Assembly: GCF_025264685.1 (NCBI RefSeq)
Contig: NZ_CP073721.1
Span: 1 to 64,000 of the forward strand
Source of the DNA: Dactylosporangium roseum
Lineage (GTDB): Bacteria; Actinomycetota; Actinomycetes; Mycobacteriales; Micromonosporaceae
Direction of reading: 5' to 3'
DNA: 64,000 nucleotides
Positions 31,772-39,305 of this stretch are shown piece after piece. Under the pieces are notes generated by a model, which ran no database searches, had not been told where the DNA came from, and saw nothing but the letters and a program-made list of their open reading frames with translations. How positions within the stretch are numbered: position 1 is the stretch's first letter; each line of letters begins with the position of its first letter. A program made the translations under genes and the position numbers.

Positions 31772-31805
31772 GCCGGCGACGGCCATGATCCGGGTCGTCG
31801 CCGGC
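31772..31805 (+). terminator. Hairpin after the HSP90/TPR operon
   Basis: GCCGGCGACG (31772-31781) pairs perfectly with CGTCGCCGGC (31796-31805) around a 14-nt loop, starting 12 bp after the stop codon. There is no T-tract. Position and stability suggest a terminator. Confidence 0.65.
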
Positions 31806-31823
31806 CGTGGTGACAACTTCCAC

Positions 31824-31838
31824 TTAACGATCGTTCAG
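31824..31838. promoter_or_regulatory. Palindromic operator upstream of the TetR gene
   Basis: TTAACGATCGTTCAG contains the 10-bp perfect palindrome AACGATCGTT (31826-31835). The same sequence occurs twice before the carboxyltransferase gene at 37719-37728 and 37736-37745. Placement 32 bp before the TetR start suggests autoregulation. Confidence 0.75.
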
Positions 31839-31869
31839 TGATTTCTTGACATGAGGTTAGGCTTTCCCC

Positions 31870-32502
31870 ATGACGCTGGAACAGCAAGCCGTTCGTCCGC
31901 CGGTGCAGTCCCGAGGTGCGGGGAACGGCGGCCAGCAGCCGCGACGGCGGTCCCGGCGCGACGAGATCCTGGAGATCGCGGTCGGGCTGTTCGCCACCCG
32001 CGGCTACCACGGCGTGTCGATGGACGACATCGGGGCGGCTGCCGGGGTGACCGGGCCGGCGCTTTACCACCACTTCGCGGGCAAAGAAGCGATGCTGGTG
32101 GCCGCCCTTATCCCCGTGAGCGAGCAGCTACTCACCGGCGGGAAGGCGCGCATCGCCGAGGCCGCCGACGACCCGAGGGCCGCGCTCGCCGCGCTCGTGG
32201 AATTCCACGTCGAGTTCGCGCTGGCGAATCCGGCCGTCATCGCCCTGCATCTCCACGAGCTCGATAGGCTGCCCGAGGACCCGCGGCGGCAGATCCGCCG
32301 GCTCCAGCGACTCTACGTCGAGGAGTGGGTCGACACGTTGACCGCTCTGCGTCACGGTAATCTCACCGATGGTGAGGCTCGTGTGCTGGCGCACGCCGCG
32401 TTCGGGCTCATGAACTCGACCCCCTTCCTCGGCGGTGAGGTCGATCGCGCGCGTCGTGCCGAGCTGCTGCGCGCGGCGACACTCTCCGCACTCCAGGGGT
32501 AA
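31870..32502 (+). CDS. TetR-family transcriptional regulator
   Basis: The 210-residue protein has a typical TetR N-terminal HTH (residues about 29-75: RDEILEIAVGLFATRGYHGVSMDDIGAAAGVTGPALYHHFAGKEAML, quoted here only by its parts GYHGVSMDDI and GPALYHHFAGKEAML) and a helical ligand domain. Its N-terminal 28 residues are a disordered extension. It precedes genes for acyl-CoA carboxylation and HMG-CoA cleavage and shares an operator with the carboxyltransferase gene, so it probably represses branched-chain amino-acid catabolism and senses an acyl-CoA. The ligand is inference. Confidence 0.92.
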   Translation: MTLEQQAVRPPVQSRGAGNGGQQPRRRSRRDEILEIAVGLFATRGYHGVSMDDIGAAAGVTGPALYHHFAGKEAMLVAALIPVSEQLLTGGKARIAEAADDPRAALAALVEFHVEFALANPAVIALHLHELDRLPEDPRRQIRRLQRLYVEEWVDTLTALRHGNLTDGEARVLAHAAFGLMNSTPFLGGEVDRARRAELLRAATLSALQG

Positions 32503-32524
32503 CCGTTCGAGTGACTTCACAGGG

Positions 32525-32568
32525 TTATCCACAGCCTTGCCGCGTTCCCACCCACAGAGTTATCCACA
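32525..32568 (+). promoter_or_regulatory. Pair of perfect DnaA boxes upstream of biotin carboxylase
   Basis: Two copies of TTATCCACA lie at 32525-32533 and 32560-32568, 35 bp apart in the same orientation. The second is next to the AGGAGAT ribosome-binding site of the biotin carboxylase gene. Both equal the perfect DnaA box found in oriC (4184, 4276). They lie outside the origin, in the short gap between the TetR and biotin carboxylase genes. Confidence 0.75.
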
Positions 32569-32581
32569 GGAGATCCGCCGA

Positions 32582-33919
32582 ATGCTGAGCTCGCTGCTCG
32601 TCGCCAATCGCGGAGAGATCGCCCGCCGGATCATCCGCACCGCACGCCGCCTGCAGATCCGCACCATAGCGGTCCACTCGGAGGCCGACGCGACGCTGCC
32701 GTTCGTCAGTGAGGCGGACGAAGCGGTCCTCATCGGGCCGGCCAACCCCGCCCAGTCGTACCGCAACACCGACGCGATCCTGGCCGCGGCCAAGTCGACC
32801 GGCGCGGAGGCGATCCACCCCGGGTACGGGTTCCTGTCGGAAAACGCGGCGTTCGCGGCGACGGTCCAGGAGAACGGCCTGATCTGGGTCGGACCCGGTG
32901 CCGACGCGATCGGCGCCATGGGCGACAAGATCAACGCGCGCAACCTGATGGCCACCGCCGGCGTGCCGGTCGTGCCCGGCACCACCGACCCGGCGACCAC
33001 GGTCGAGGCGGCGATCGAGGCGGCCGCGGCCATCGGGTTCCCGGTCATGGTCAAGGCCGCCGCCGGTGGCGGTGGCATGGGCATGGCGGTCGCGAACGAC
33101 GAGGCCGGCCTGCGCACCGAGTTCGACAAGGTCCGTGGCTTCGCCGAGCGGATGTTCGGCGACGGTTCCGTGCTGATCGAGCGGTACTTCCCGCGTGTGC
33201 GCCACATCGAGGTGCAGATCCTCGGCCTGGCCGACGGGCGCGTGATCGCACTCGGCGAGCGCGAATGCTCCGTACAGCGGCGCAATCAGAAGCTCGTGGA
33301 GGAGACCCCGTCGCCGGCGCTCACCCCGCACCAGCGCGCCGATCTGCTGGCCGCCGCCGTCCGGGCCGGCGAGGCGGTCGGCTACCGCAACGCCGGCACC
33401 GTCGAGTGCCTGTTCGACCCGGCCAGCGGGCAGTTCTTCTTCCTGGAGATGAACACCCGACTACAGGTCGAGCACCCGGTCACCGAGGCCGTGTTCGGCG
33501 TCGACCTGGTCGAGGAGCAGTTGCGGATCGCCTCGGGGCTCGCGCCGACCTTCGACCCCGACACGTTGACGGTCACCGGTCACGCGATCGAGGTCCGGAT
33601 CAACGCCGAGGACCCCAAGCGGTTCATGCCCGGCCCGGGCGCGATCACGACCTGGGTCGAGCCGACCGGTGAGGGCGTGCGGGTCGACTCGGGATACGCG
33701 GCCGGCACCACGGTGACGCCCAGCTACGACTCGCTGATGGCCAAGCTGATCGTGCACGGCGCCGACCGGGCCGACGCGCTGGCGAAGCTGCGCACCGCGG
33801 TCGCCGGGTTCGAGATCGCCGGCCCCAAGGTCAACCTTCCGTTCTTCGCCGAGCTGCTCGACAACGACGAGTTCGTCTCCGGCGACTACGACACGGCAAT
33901 TGTGAGCAGGATGCGATGA
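32582..33919 (+). CDS. Acyl-CoA carboxylase biotin carboxylase subunit, no carrier domain
   Basis: It carboxylates biotin with ATP and bicarbonate. The 445-residue protein starts MLSSLLVANRGEIARRII, with an ATP-grasp domain (glycine loop AAAGGGGMGMA near 160, MNTRLQVEHPVTE near 288). The C-terminal domain (GHAIEVRINAEDPKRFMPGPG) is complete. The protein ends soon after and has no biotinyl M-K-M domain, unlike the usual 590-670-residue actinobacterial alpha subunits. I chose the ATG at 32582 after AGGAGATCCGCCGA. The HMG-CoA lyase gene follows directly. Confidence 0.93.
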   Translation: MLSSLLVANRGEIARRIIRTARRLQIRTIAVHSEADATLPFVSEADEAVLIGPANPAQSYRNTDAILAAAKSTGAEAIHPGYGFLSENAAFAATVQENGLIWVGPGADAIGAMGDKINARNLMATAGVPVVPGTTDPATTVEAAIEAAAAIGFPVMVKAAAGGGGMGMAVANDEAGLRTEFDKVRGFAERMFGDGSVLIERYFPRVRHIEVQILGLADGRVIALGERECSVQRRNQKLVEETPSPALTPHQRADLLAAAVRAGEAVGYRNAGTVECLFDPASGQFFFLEMNTRLQVEHPVTEAVFGVDLVEEQLRIASGLAPTFDPDTLTVTGHAIEVRINAEDPKRFMPGPGAITTWVEPTGEGVRVDSGYAAGTTVTPSYDSLMAKLIVHGADRADALAKLRTAVAGFEIAGPKVNLPFFAELLDNDEFVSGDYDTAIVSRMR

Positions 33920-33948
33920 GCGGTCCGGAGCGCAGCGGAGGTGACGAC

Positions 33949-34842
33949 ATGAGCTTCATCTCGATCCGCGAGGTCGGACCCCGGGACGGGCTCCAGAACG
34001 AAGACCCGGTGCCGGCCGACGCGAAGGTACGGCTGCTCGACGCCCTGTCGGCCACCGGGGTCCAGCGGATCGAGGCGGTCTCCTTCGTCCATCCGAAGGC
34101 GATCCCGCAGATGGCCGACGCCGACGAGGTGTGGGCCCGCGCGGCGAAGAACCCGGCGGTCCGGTACTCCGCTCTCGTGCCCAACTCGAAGGGCGCCCAG
34201 CGGGCACTGGCCGCCGGGTTCACCGAGATCGAAGTGGTCGTGTCCGCGTCGGACACCCACAACAAGCGCAACGTCAACCGCTCGACCGCCGAGTCCCTCG
34301 ACGACATCGCCGGTCTGATCGACCTGCTGCACGCGGCCGGCGCGACCGCCGAGGTCATCATCTCGACGAGCTTCGGCTGCCCGTTCGAGGGCGACGTCGA
34401 TCCGGCGCGGGTCGCCGGGATCGTCGACCGGGTGGTCGCCGACGGCGCGGACCGGGTGGCGTTCGGCGACACGACCGGCATGGGCACCCCCCGGCGGGTC
34501 GAGGAGGTGGTGGGCCGGGTCCGCGATCGCCACCCCGACCTGCCGCTCCTGCTGCACTTCCACAACACCCGCGGCACGGCCCTGGCCAACGTCCTGACCG
34601 CGCTGCGGCTGGACATCACCGAGTTCGACGCCAGCGTGGGCGGCCTGGGCGGCTGCCCCTACGCGCCGGGCGCCACCGGCAACGTGGCCACCGAGGAGGT
34701 CGTGCACATGCTGCACGACATGGGGTACGAGACGGGGATCGACCTGAGGGCGCTGATCGAGGCGGCCCGGATCGCGCAGGAGATCGCCGGGCGGGAGCTG
34801 CCCTCCGGAGTGCTCCGGGCCGGGCCGCGACTGCCCTTCTGA
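33949..34842 (+). CDS. Hydroxymethylglutaryl-CoA lyase
   Basis: It cleaves HMG-CoA to acetoacetate and acetyl-CoA, the last step of leucine degradation. The motifs are REVGPRDGLQNE at the start, the metal and substrate TIM-barrel block STSFGCPFEGDV, and the HMG-CoA lyase signature GLGGCPYAPGATGNVATEE with its catalytic Cys. I chose the ATG at 33949, six bases after GGAGGT. An ATG at 33916 overlapping the biotin carboxylase stop (ATGA) would add 11 residues. Either way the genes form one operon. Confidence 0.93.
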   Translation: MSFISIREVGPRDGLQNEDPVPADAKVRLLDALSATGVQRIEAVSFVHPKAIPQMADADEVWARAAKNPAVRYSALVPNSKGAQRALAAGFTEIEVVVSASDTHNKRNVNRSTAESLDDIAGLIDLLHAAGATAEVIISTSFGCPFEGDVDPARVAGIVDRVVADGADRVAFGDTTGMGTPRRVEEVVGRVRDRHPDLPLLLHFHNTRGTALANVLTALRLDITEFDASVGGLGGCPYAPGATGNVATEEVVHMLHDMGYETGIDLRALIEAARIAQEIAGRELPSGVLRAGPRLPF

Positions 34843-34910
34843 GCAGCCTGGCCCACTTGTGTCCGATTCGCCGGGGTTGTGGCGTGTCCCCGGCTCGGGC
34901 GGTTCGTTGG

Positions 34911-34964
34911 TCAGTACGGAAAAGTCAGATGCGGTGCGATCCGTACCGTATTGAGCCGTACTGA
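34911..34964 (+). promoter_or_regulatory. Inverted repeat in the leader of the secreted-protein gene
   Basis: TCAGTACGG (34911-34919) and CCGTACTGA (34956-34964) are perfect 9-bp complements with a 36-bp spacer. The spacer contains a further CCGTACCGTA. The right arm runs into the GAGGGG ribosome-binding site of the gene at 34974. It could be an operator or an RNA hairpin that hides the ribosome-binding site. Confidence 0.45.
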
Positions 34965-34973
34965 GGGGCGGAC

Positions 34974-35906
34974 ATGGTCCAGTCGAGGAGCGAGCGCAAC
35001 CCGCGCACGGCTTCGCTGCCGACCGCCTCACGCTGCGCCCGGTATGCCGTCCGGGGCCTGGTCGTGGCCGGTTTCGCCGCCGTGGCCTGGCTGCTGTCGG
35101 CGTCGGCGGCGAACGCCTCGGACGGTTCCGACGGCCTCGACCAGCAGCGGTTCGGACTGCTGACGCCGGTGACCGGCCTGCTCGTCGGCGACGGTCACCG
35201 GCACGACGAGGCGCGGGACACCGGGCACGGCGAGCGTGACCACCGCGGCGACCGCGGCGACCGCGGCGACCTGGTCACCAGCACCGTATTGACCGTGCTG
35301 AGCCCGGTGGACACGGTGACCTCGGTGGTCACGTCCAGCCAGGTCGCCGACACGCAGGCATCGGTCCAAACCGTGGACCGTGCGGCCCACTCGACGACAG
35401 CGGACGCGTCGAGTGTCCAGCACCCCAGCACCAAGAGGCCGGCAAAGGCCGGCATCAAGAAGACCCATCCGAAGCGGGCGCAGGAGCCGGCCGTCCAGGC
35501 CGTACCGGTCCGCCTCGGGCCCGGCGGCGACGTCACCGCCGCGGCGACCGGCGGCGCTGTCGCCGGCGTCGACCGGACCGACGCTGCCGTCGTCTCCCGT
35601 GCCGCCGACCGGCTCGACGCCGAGGACGGCACGATCGAACCGCCGGTCGTGAGCCGGACAGACGCGCAGGGTACGCACCACGTGCCGCTGCTGCCCCGCC
35701 CGGCGCCCCTTCCGGCGTCGCCGGCGGCCGGCCTCGCCTCGGGGGTGCCGAGCGCAGGCTCGGGCCTCAACCACGACGGTGGTGCCGCCGCCGTGCTGCC
35801 CGCCGCACCGGCCGGTGCGAAGGTGGTGACCTTCCGGCCGGTGGCGGTCGAGGACGACGAGCTGCGGTTGTCAGCAGCCGAGAAACCGACAGTCTCACCT
35901 GACTGA
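34974..35906 (+). CDS. Secreted hypothetical protein, low complexity
   Basis: The 310-residue product has a signal peptide: a basic N-terminus up to residue 27, then GLVVAGFAAVAWLLSASAANAS with likely cleavage near residue 48. The mature part is disordered, rich in Ala, Thr, Pro, Asp and His, with a GDRGDRGDL run near residue 95 and no known domain. A GAGGGG site precedes the ATG. It lies directly before the chaplin-like gene and may belong with it at the cell surface. I do not recognise a family. Confidence 0.7.
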   Translation: MVQSRSERNPRTASLPTASRCARYAVRGLVVAGFAAVAWLLSASAANASDGSDGLDQQRFGLLTPVTGLLVGDGHRHDEARDTGHGERDHRGDRGDRGDLVTSTVLTVLSPVDTVTSVVTSSQVADTQASVQTVDRAAHSTTADASSVQHPSTKRPAKAGIKKTHPKRAQEPAVQAVPVRLGPGGDVTAAATGGAVAGVDRTDAAVVSRAADRLDAEDGTIEPPVVSRTDAQGTHHVPLLPRPAPLPASPAAGLASGVPSAGSGLNHDGGAAAVLPAAPAGAKVVTFRPVAVEDDELRLSAAEKPTVSPD

Positions 35907-36142
35907 GGCCGGTCCGGCCAGCCGACGCGACGCCATGCGGGCAGCCGGAACGCAAGCCTTGGTCCCAGCGGACCCGCATCGACCACATCGCGGCATCTCG
36001 TAACACCGAACACGCACCATCCGGGCGCACGTCGACAGGGCGGAGCCGGGCAGAGCCCGCCCGCACGCGGGTTCACGGCACCGTGCCGCGCCCATCAGGC
36101 AGTACTGAACATCGAAAAACTACCGAAGGGTCTCATTTCCAC

Positions 36143-37594
36143 ATGAAGACGTGGGTTCGTAAGTCGCTCAACGTGGGCGTGCTTTCCGCGGGCTTCCTGC
36201 TCGTCTCGGGTGGGGCTGCGCACGCCGACTGGACGACGGGCTACAACGCCGGCCTGCTGAACGGCAACCAGTTCGACACCACAGTGCAGGTGCCGGTCAA
36301 TGTCTGCGGCAACTCGATCGCCATCCTCGGCTTCGCCGACGCCTCCTGCGGTGGCGGTGCGGCGGCGGTCGACACGGAGAGCGCGACGACCGAGGACTGG
36401 ACCACCGGTTACAACGCCGGTGTGCTCAACGGCAACCAGTTCGACACCACCCTGCAGGCGCCGGTCAACGTCAGCGGCAACTCGCTGGCCCTGCTCGGCT
36501 TCTCCAGCGCGTCCAGCCAGGGCGGCGCGTACGCCGTCAAGGGCGACGCCGACCTCGGCAAGGGCAAGGGCAACGGGCACGGCCACGGGCACGGGCACGG
36601 CAACGGGAGCGGCAACGGGAGCGGCAACGGCGGCTACGACAACGCCGGCGCCGACGACTACACCGAGGGTGCTGGGAACCGCACCGAGGACTGGACCTCC
36701 GGCTACAACGCCGGTGTGCTGAACGGCAACCAGTTCGACACCACGCTCCAGGCGCCGATCAACGTCAGCGGCAACTCGATCGCCCTGCTCGGCTTCTCCA
36801 GCGCGTCCAGCCAGGGCGGCGCGTGGGCGGTCAAGTCCGAGAGCGCGACCACCGAGGACTTCACCACGGGGTACAACGCCGGCATCCTGAACGGCAACCA
36901 GCTCCAGACGGTGCTCCAGGCGCCCATCAACGTGTGCGGCAACTCGATCGCCATCCTCGGCTTCGCGAGCGCGAGCTGCGACGGTGGCGCGACCGCTGTC
37001 AACGGTGGCGGCCACGGTGACTGGGACGACGACGACAACGGCTCCGGCAACGGTGGCTACGGCGACGTGGACGACGACGGCTACGGCTCGGGCGGCAACG
37101 CCAACAACAACGCCTACGGCAACTCGCACGGCAACGCCAGCGCGATGCCGACCGGCATGGCCGCTCACGGCAAGGCGCACAAGGCCCACAAGGCCAAGAA
37201 GGCCAACAAGGGCGTCCAGAGCATCAACCTGGACGAGCACGGCCGCCGCCACGGCACCGGCACCGCCAACAACAACGGCTACGGCGACGCCGGCGCGGAC
37301 GGCAACGGCTACGGCAACGGCAACGGCTCGGGCAACAACAACGGCGGTTACGGCAACGGCAACGGGTCCGGCGCCGACGACAACGGCCGGGGCCACGGCC
37401 GCGGGCACGGTGGCGCGACGGCCGTCCGCGGCGGCTGCAGCGACTGGACCACGGGCTACAACGCCGGTCTGCTCAACGGCAACCAGCTCAGCACCGTCGT
37501 CCAGCTCCCGATCAACGTCAGCGGCAACTCGATCGGCATCCTGGGCTTCTCGCAGGCTCAGAGCTCCGGCGGGGCGGTCGCCTACTCCTGCTGA
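36143..37594 (+). CDS. Multi-repeat chaplin-like secreted protein
   Basis: The 483-residue protein has a signal peptide (residues 1-28, ending GGAAHA). It carries five chaplin-like repeats of about 45 residues, each with GYNAG-LNGNQ, then P(V/I)NV(C/S)GNS and LGF. Repeats 1 and 4 keep both cysteines (NVCGNS and ASC). Repeats 2 and 3 have serine at both places. Repeat 5 is also NVSGNS, but the protein ends in Cys. Linkers are long Gly/Asn/His/Asp tracts. Chaplins are surface-active amyloid proteins of aerial hyphae in Streptomyces; most have one or two repeats. A similar surface-coat role is inferred. Confidence 0.85.
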   Translation: MKTWVRKSLNVGVLSAGFLLVSGGAAHADWTTGYNAGLLNGNQFDTTVQVPVNVCGNSIAILGFADASCGGGAAAVDTESATTEDWTTGYNAGVLNGNQFDTTLQAPVNVSGNSLALLGFSSASSQGGAYAVKGDADLGKGKGNGHGHGHGHGNGSGNGSGNGGYDNAGADDYTEGAGNRTEDWTSGYNAGVLNGNQFDTTLQAPINVSGNSIALLGFSSASSQGGAWAVKSESATTEDFTTGYNAGILNGNQLQTVLQAPINVCGNSIAILGFASASCDGGATAVNGGGHGDWDDDDNGSGNGGYGDVDDDGYGSGGNANNNAYGNSHGNASAMPTGMAAHGKAHKAHKAKKANKGVQSINLDEHGRRHGTGTANNNGYGDAGADGNGYGNGNGSGNNNGGYGNGNGSGADDNGRGHGRGHGGATAVRGGCSDWTTGYNAGLLNGNQLSTVVQLPINVSGNSIGILGFSQAQSSGGAVAYSC

Positions 37595-37687
37595 TCTCGG
37601 TACCGGGATCCCTCTGATCCGCAGGGGGATCCCCGGGGCCCTGTGGGCACACACCGACCCGTGTCCGCAAGTGGTCCACCGGGAGCG

Positions 37688-37717
37688 TTGGAACTTCACC
37701 TCCGCGTCGGCTAACCT
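37688..37717 (+). promoter_or_regulatory. Candidate promoter of the carboxyltransferase/acyl-CoA dehydrogenase operon
   Basis: TTGGAA at 37688-37693 and TAACCT at 37712-37717 with an 18-bp spacer resemble -35 and -10 elements. The first operator palindrome starts two bases after the -10 element, where a repressor would block transcription. The assignment rests on consensus similarity and position. Confidence 0.45.
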
Positions 37718-37764
37718 GAACGATCGTTAGGGATTAACGATCGTTCAGGTAGCCGACGCGGAGG
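37699..37764. promoter_or_regulatory. Large operator palindrome upstream of carboxyltransferase
   Basis: Two copies of AACGATCGTT (37719-37728 and 37736-37745, centres 17 bp apart) are nested in a larger inverted repeat. Arms 37699-37730 and 37735-37764 match over about 30 bp except for one extra base. The right arm ends in GCGGAGG, which is the ribosome-binding site of the gene at 37772. The site therefore looks like a double TetR operator and could also fold in the mRNA. Confidence 0.8.
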
Positions 37765-37771
37765 TCGCACC

Positions 37772-39286
37772 ATGGAGGGTGATGCCCTCAACCAGACGCG
37801 CAAGCGGATCGAGGCCGGGGGCGCGGAGAAGTACCACGCGGCTAACGCGGCGCGCGGCAAGCTCTTCGCACGCGAACGGGTCGCGATGCTCGTCGACGAG
37901 GGCTCCTTCGTCGAGGACGGGCTGTTCGCCAACGCGCTCGCCGAGGGACTTCCCGCCGACGGGGTGATCACCGGCGCCGCCACGGTCGACGGCCGGCCGG
38001 TCTGCCTCATGGCGAACGACTCGACGGTCAAGGCCGGTTCCTGGGGCGCCCGTACCGTCGAGAAGATCATCCGCATCATCGAGCGGGCCTACGACGAAGG
38101 CGTCCCGATGGTGTACCTCGTGGACTCCGCCGGTGCGCGTATCACCGACCAGGTCGACCTGTTCCCCGGCCGTCGGGGCGCCGGGCGCATCTTCCACACG
38201 CAGGTGCGCGCCAGCGGCAGCATCCCGCAGGCGTGTGCCCTCTTCGGACCCTCCGCCGCCGGCGGTGCGTACATCCCAGCGTTCTGCGACGTCGTCGCGA
38301 TGGTCGAGGGCAACGCCTCCATGTATCTCGGCTCCGACCGCATGGTCGAGATGGTCACCGGCGAGAAGACCACGCTCGAGGCGATGGGTGGCGCCCGGGT
38401 GCACTGCGCCGAGTCCGGTGTCGGGCACTTCCTGTGCAAGACCGAGGCCGACGCAGTCGAGACCGTCCGGCGATACCTCTCCTATCTGCCGTCCAACTAC
38501 TCGCGGCGGCCCCCCGTCGTGGACGCCCGCCCGGCGACCGGTGTCCCGGACATTCCCGCCAGCGAGCGGCAGGCCTTCGACATGCGCCGCTTCGTGAAGG
38601 GGCTGCTCGACGAGGACTCGTTCTTCGAGATCCAGGCGCTGTGGGCCAAGGAGCTCACCGTCGGCTTCGGGCGGATCGACGGCAAGCCGGTCGGCGTGGT
38701 GGCCAACAACTCGATGTTCAAAGGCGGGGTGCTCTTCGTCGACTCCGCCGACAAGGCGACCCGGTTCGTCCAGCTCTGCGACGCGTTCAACGTGCCGCTG
38801 CTCTTCCTCGCCGACGTGCCCGGCTTCATGGTCGGCTCCGCGGTCGAGAAGCAGGGCATCATCCGGCACGGCGCCAAGATGATCACCGCGATCTCCGAGG
38901 CCACGGTGCCGAAGATCTGCGTGGTGGTCCGCAAGGCGTACGGCGCCGGTCTCTACGCCATGGCCGGTCCCGGCTTCGAGCCCGACGCCACGATCGCCCT
39001 GCCCACCGCCAAGATCGCCGTCATGGGCGCCGAGGCCGCGGTCAACGCCGTCTACGCCAACAAGATCGCGGCGTTGGACAGCGAGGAGGAGCGCGCCGCG
39101 TTCGTCGCGCAGAAGCGGGCCGAATACGAGCGGGATATCGACATCATGCGGCTGGCCAGCGAGCTCGTCGTCGACACGATCGTCGAGCCGCCGGCACTGC
39201 GCGGCGAGATCATCCGTCGCCTCGCCGCGGCACAGGGCAAGGACCGCCACTTCTCCCGCCGGCGCCACGGCGTGACCCCGGTCTGA
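37772..39286 (+). CDS. Acyl-CoA carboxylase carboxyltransferase (beta) subunit
   Basis: The protein has 504 residues and two crotonase-like halves. The N-half contains YLVDSAGARITDQVDLFPGRRGAGRIF and FGPSAAGGAYIPAFCD. The C-half contains LADVPGFMVGSAVEKQGIIRHGAK and RKAYGAGLYAMAGPG. It transfers the carboxyl group from biotin to an acyl-CoA. Next to an acyl-CoA dehydrogenase and an HMG-CoA lyase the likely substrate is methylcrotonyl-CoA, but propionyl-CoA or acetyl-CoA cannot be ruled out. The operator palindrome ends 8 bp upstream. Confidence 0.93.
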   Translation: MEGDALNQTRKRIEAGGAEKYHAANAARGKLFARERVAMLVDEGSFVEDGLFANALAEGLPADGVITGAATVDGRPVCLMANDSTVKAGSWGARTVEKIIRIIERAYDEGVPMVYLVDSAGARITDQVDLFPGRRGAGRIFHTQVRASGSIPQACALFGPSAAGGAYIPAFCDVVAMVEGNASMYLGSDRMVEMVTGEKTTLEAMGGARVHCAESGVGHFLCKTEADAVETVRRYLSYLPSNYSRRPPVVDARPATGVPDIPASERQAFDMRRFVKGLLDEDSFFEIQALWAKELTVGFGRIDGKPVGVVANNSMFKGGVLFVDSADKATRFVQLCDAFNVPLLFLADVPGFMVGSAVEKQGIIRHGAKMITAISEATVPKICVVVRKAYGAGLYAMAGPGFEPDATIALPTAKIAVMGAEAAVNAVYANKIAALDSEEERAAFVAQKRAEYERDIDIMRLASELVVDTIVEPPALRGEIIRRLAAAQGKDRHFSRRRHGVTPV

Positions 39287-39305
39287 CCTCACGAAGGGAT
39301 GCATC

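Noticed and set aside
31846..31851. TTGACA before the TetR gene considered as its -35 element
   Set aside because: Only 18 bp separate it from the ATG, leaving no room for a -10 element and a start site.
36095..37699. 534-residue open frame antisense to the chaplin-like gene
   Set aside because: It mirrors the repeats of the sense gene and has valine/alanine low complexity; no signal peptide or domain is present.
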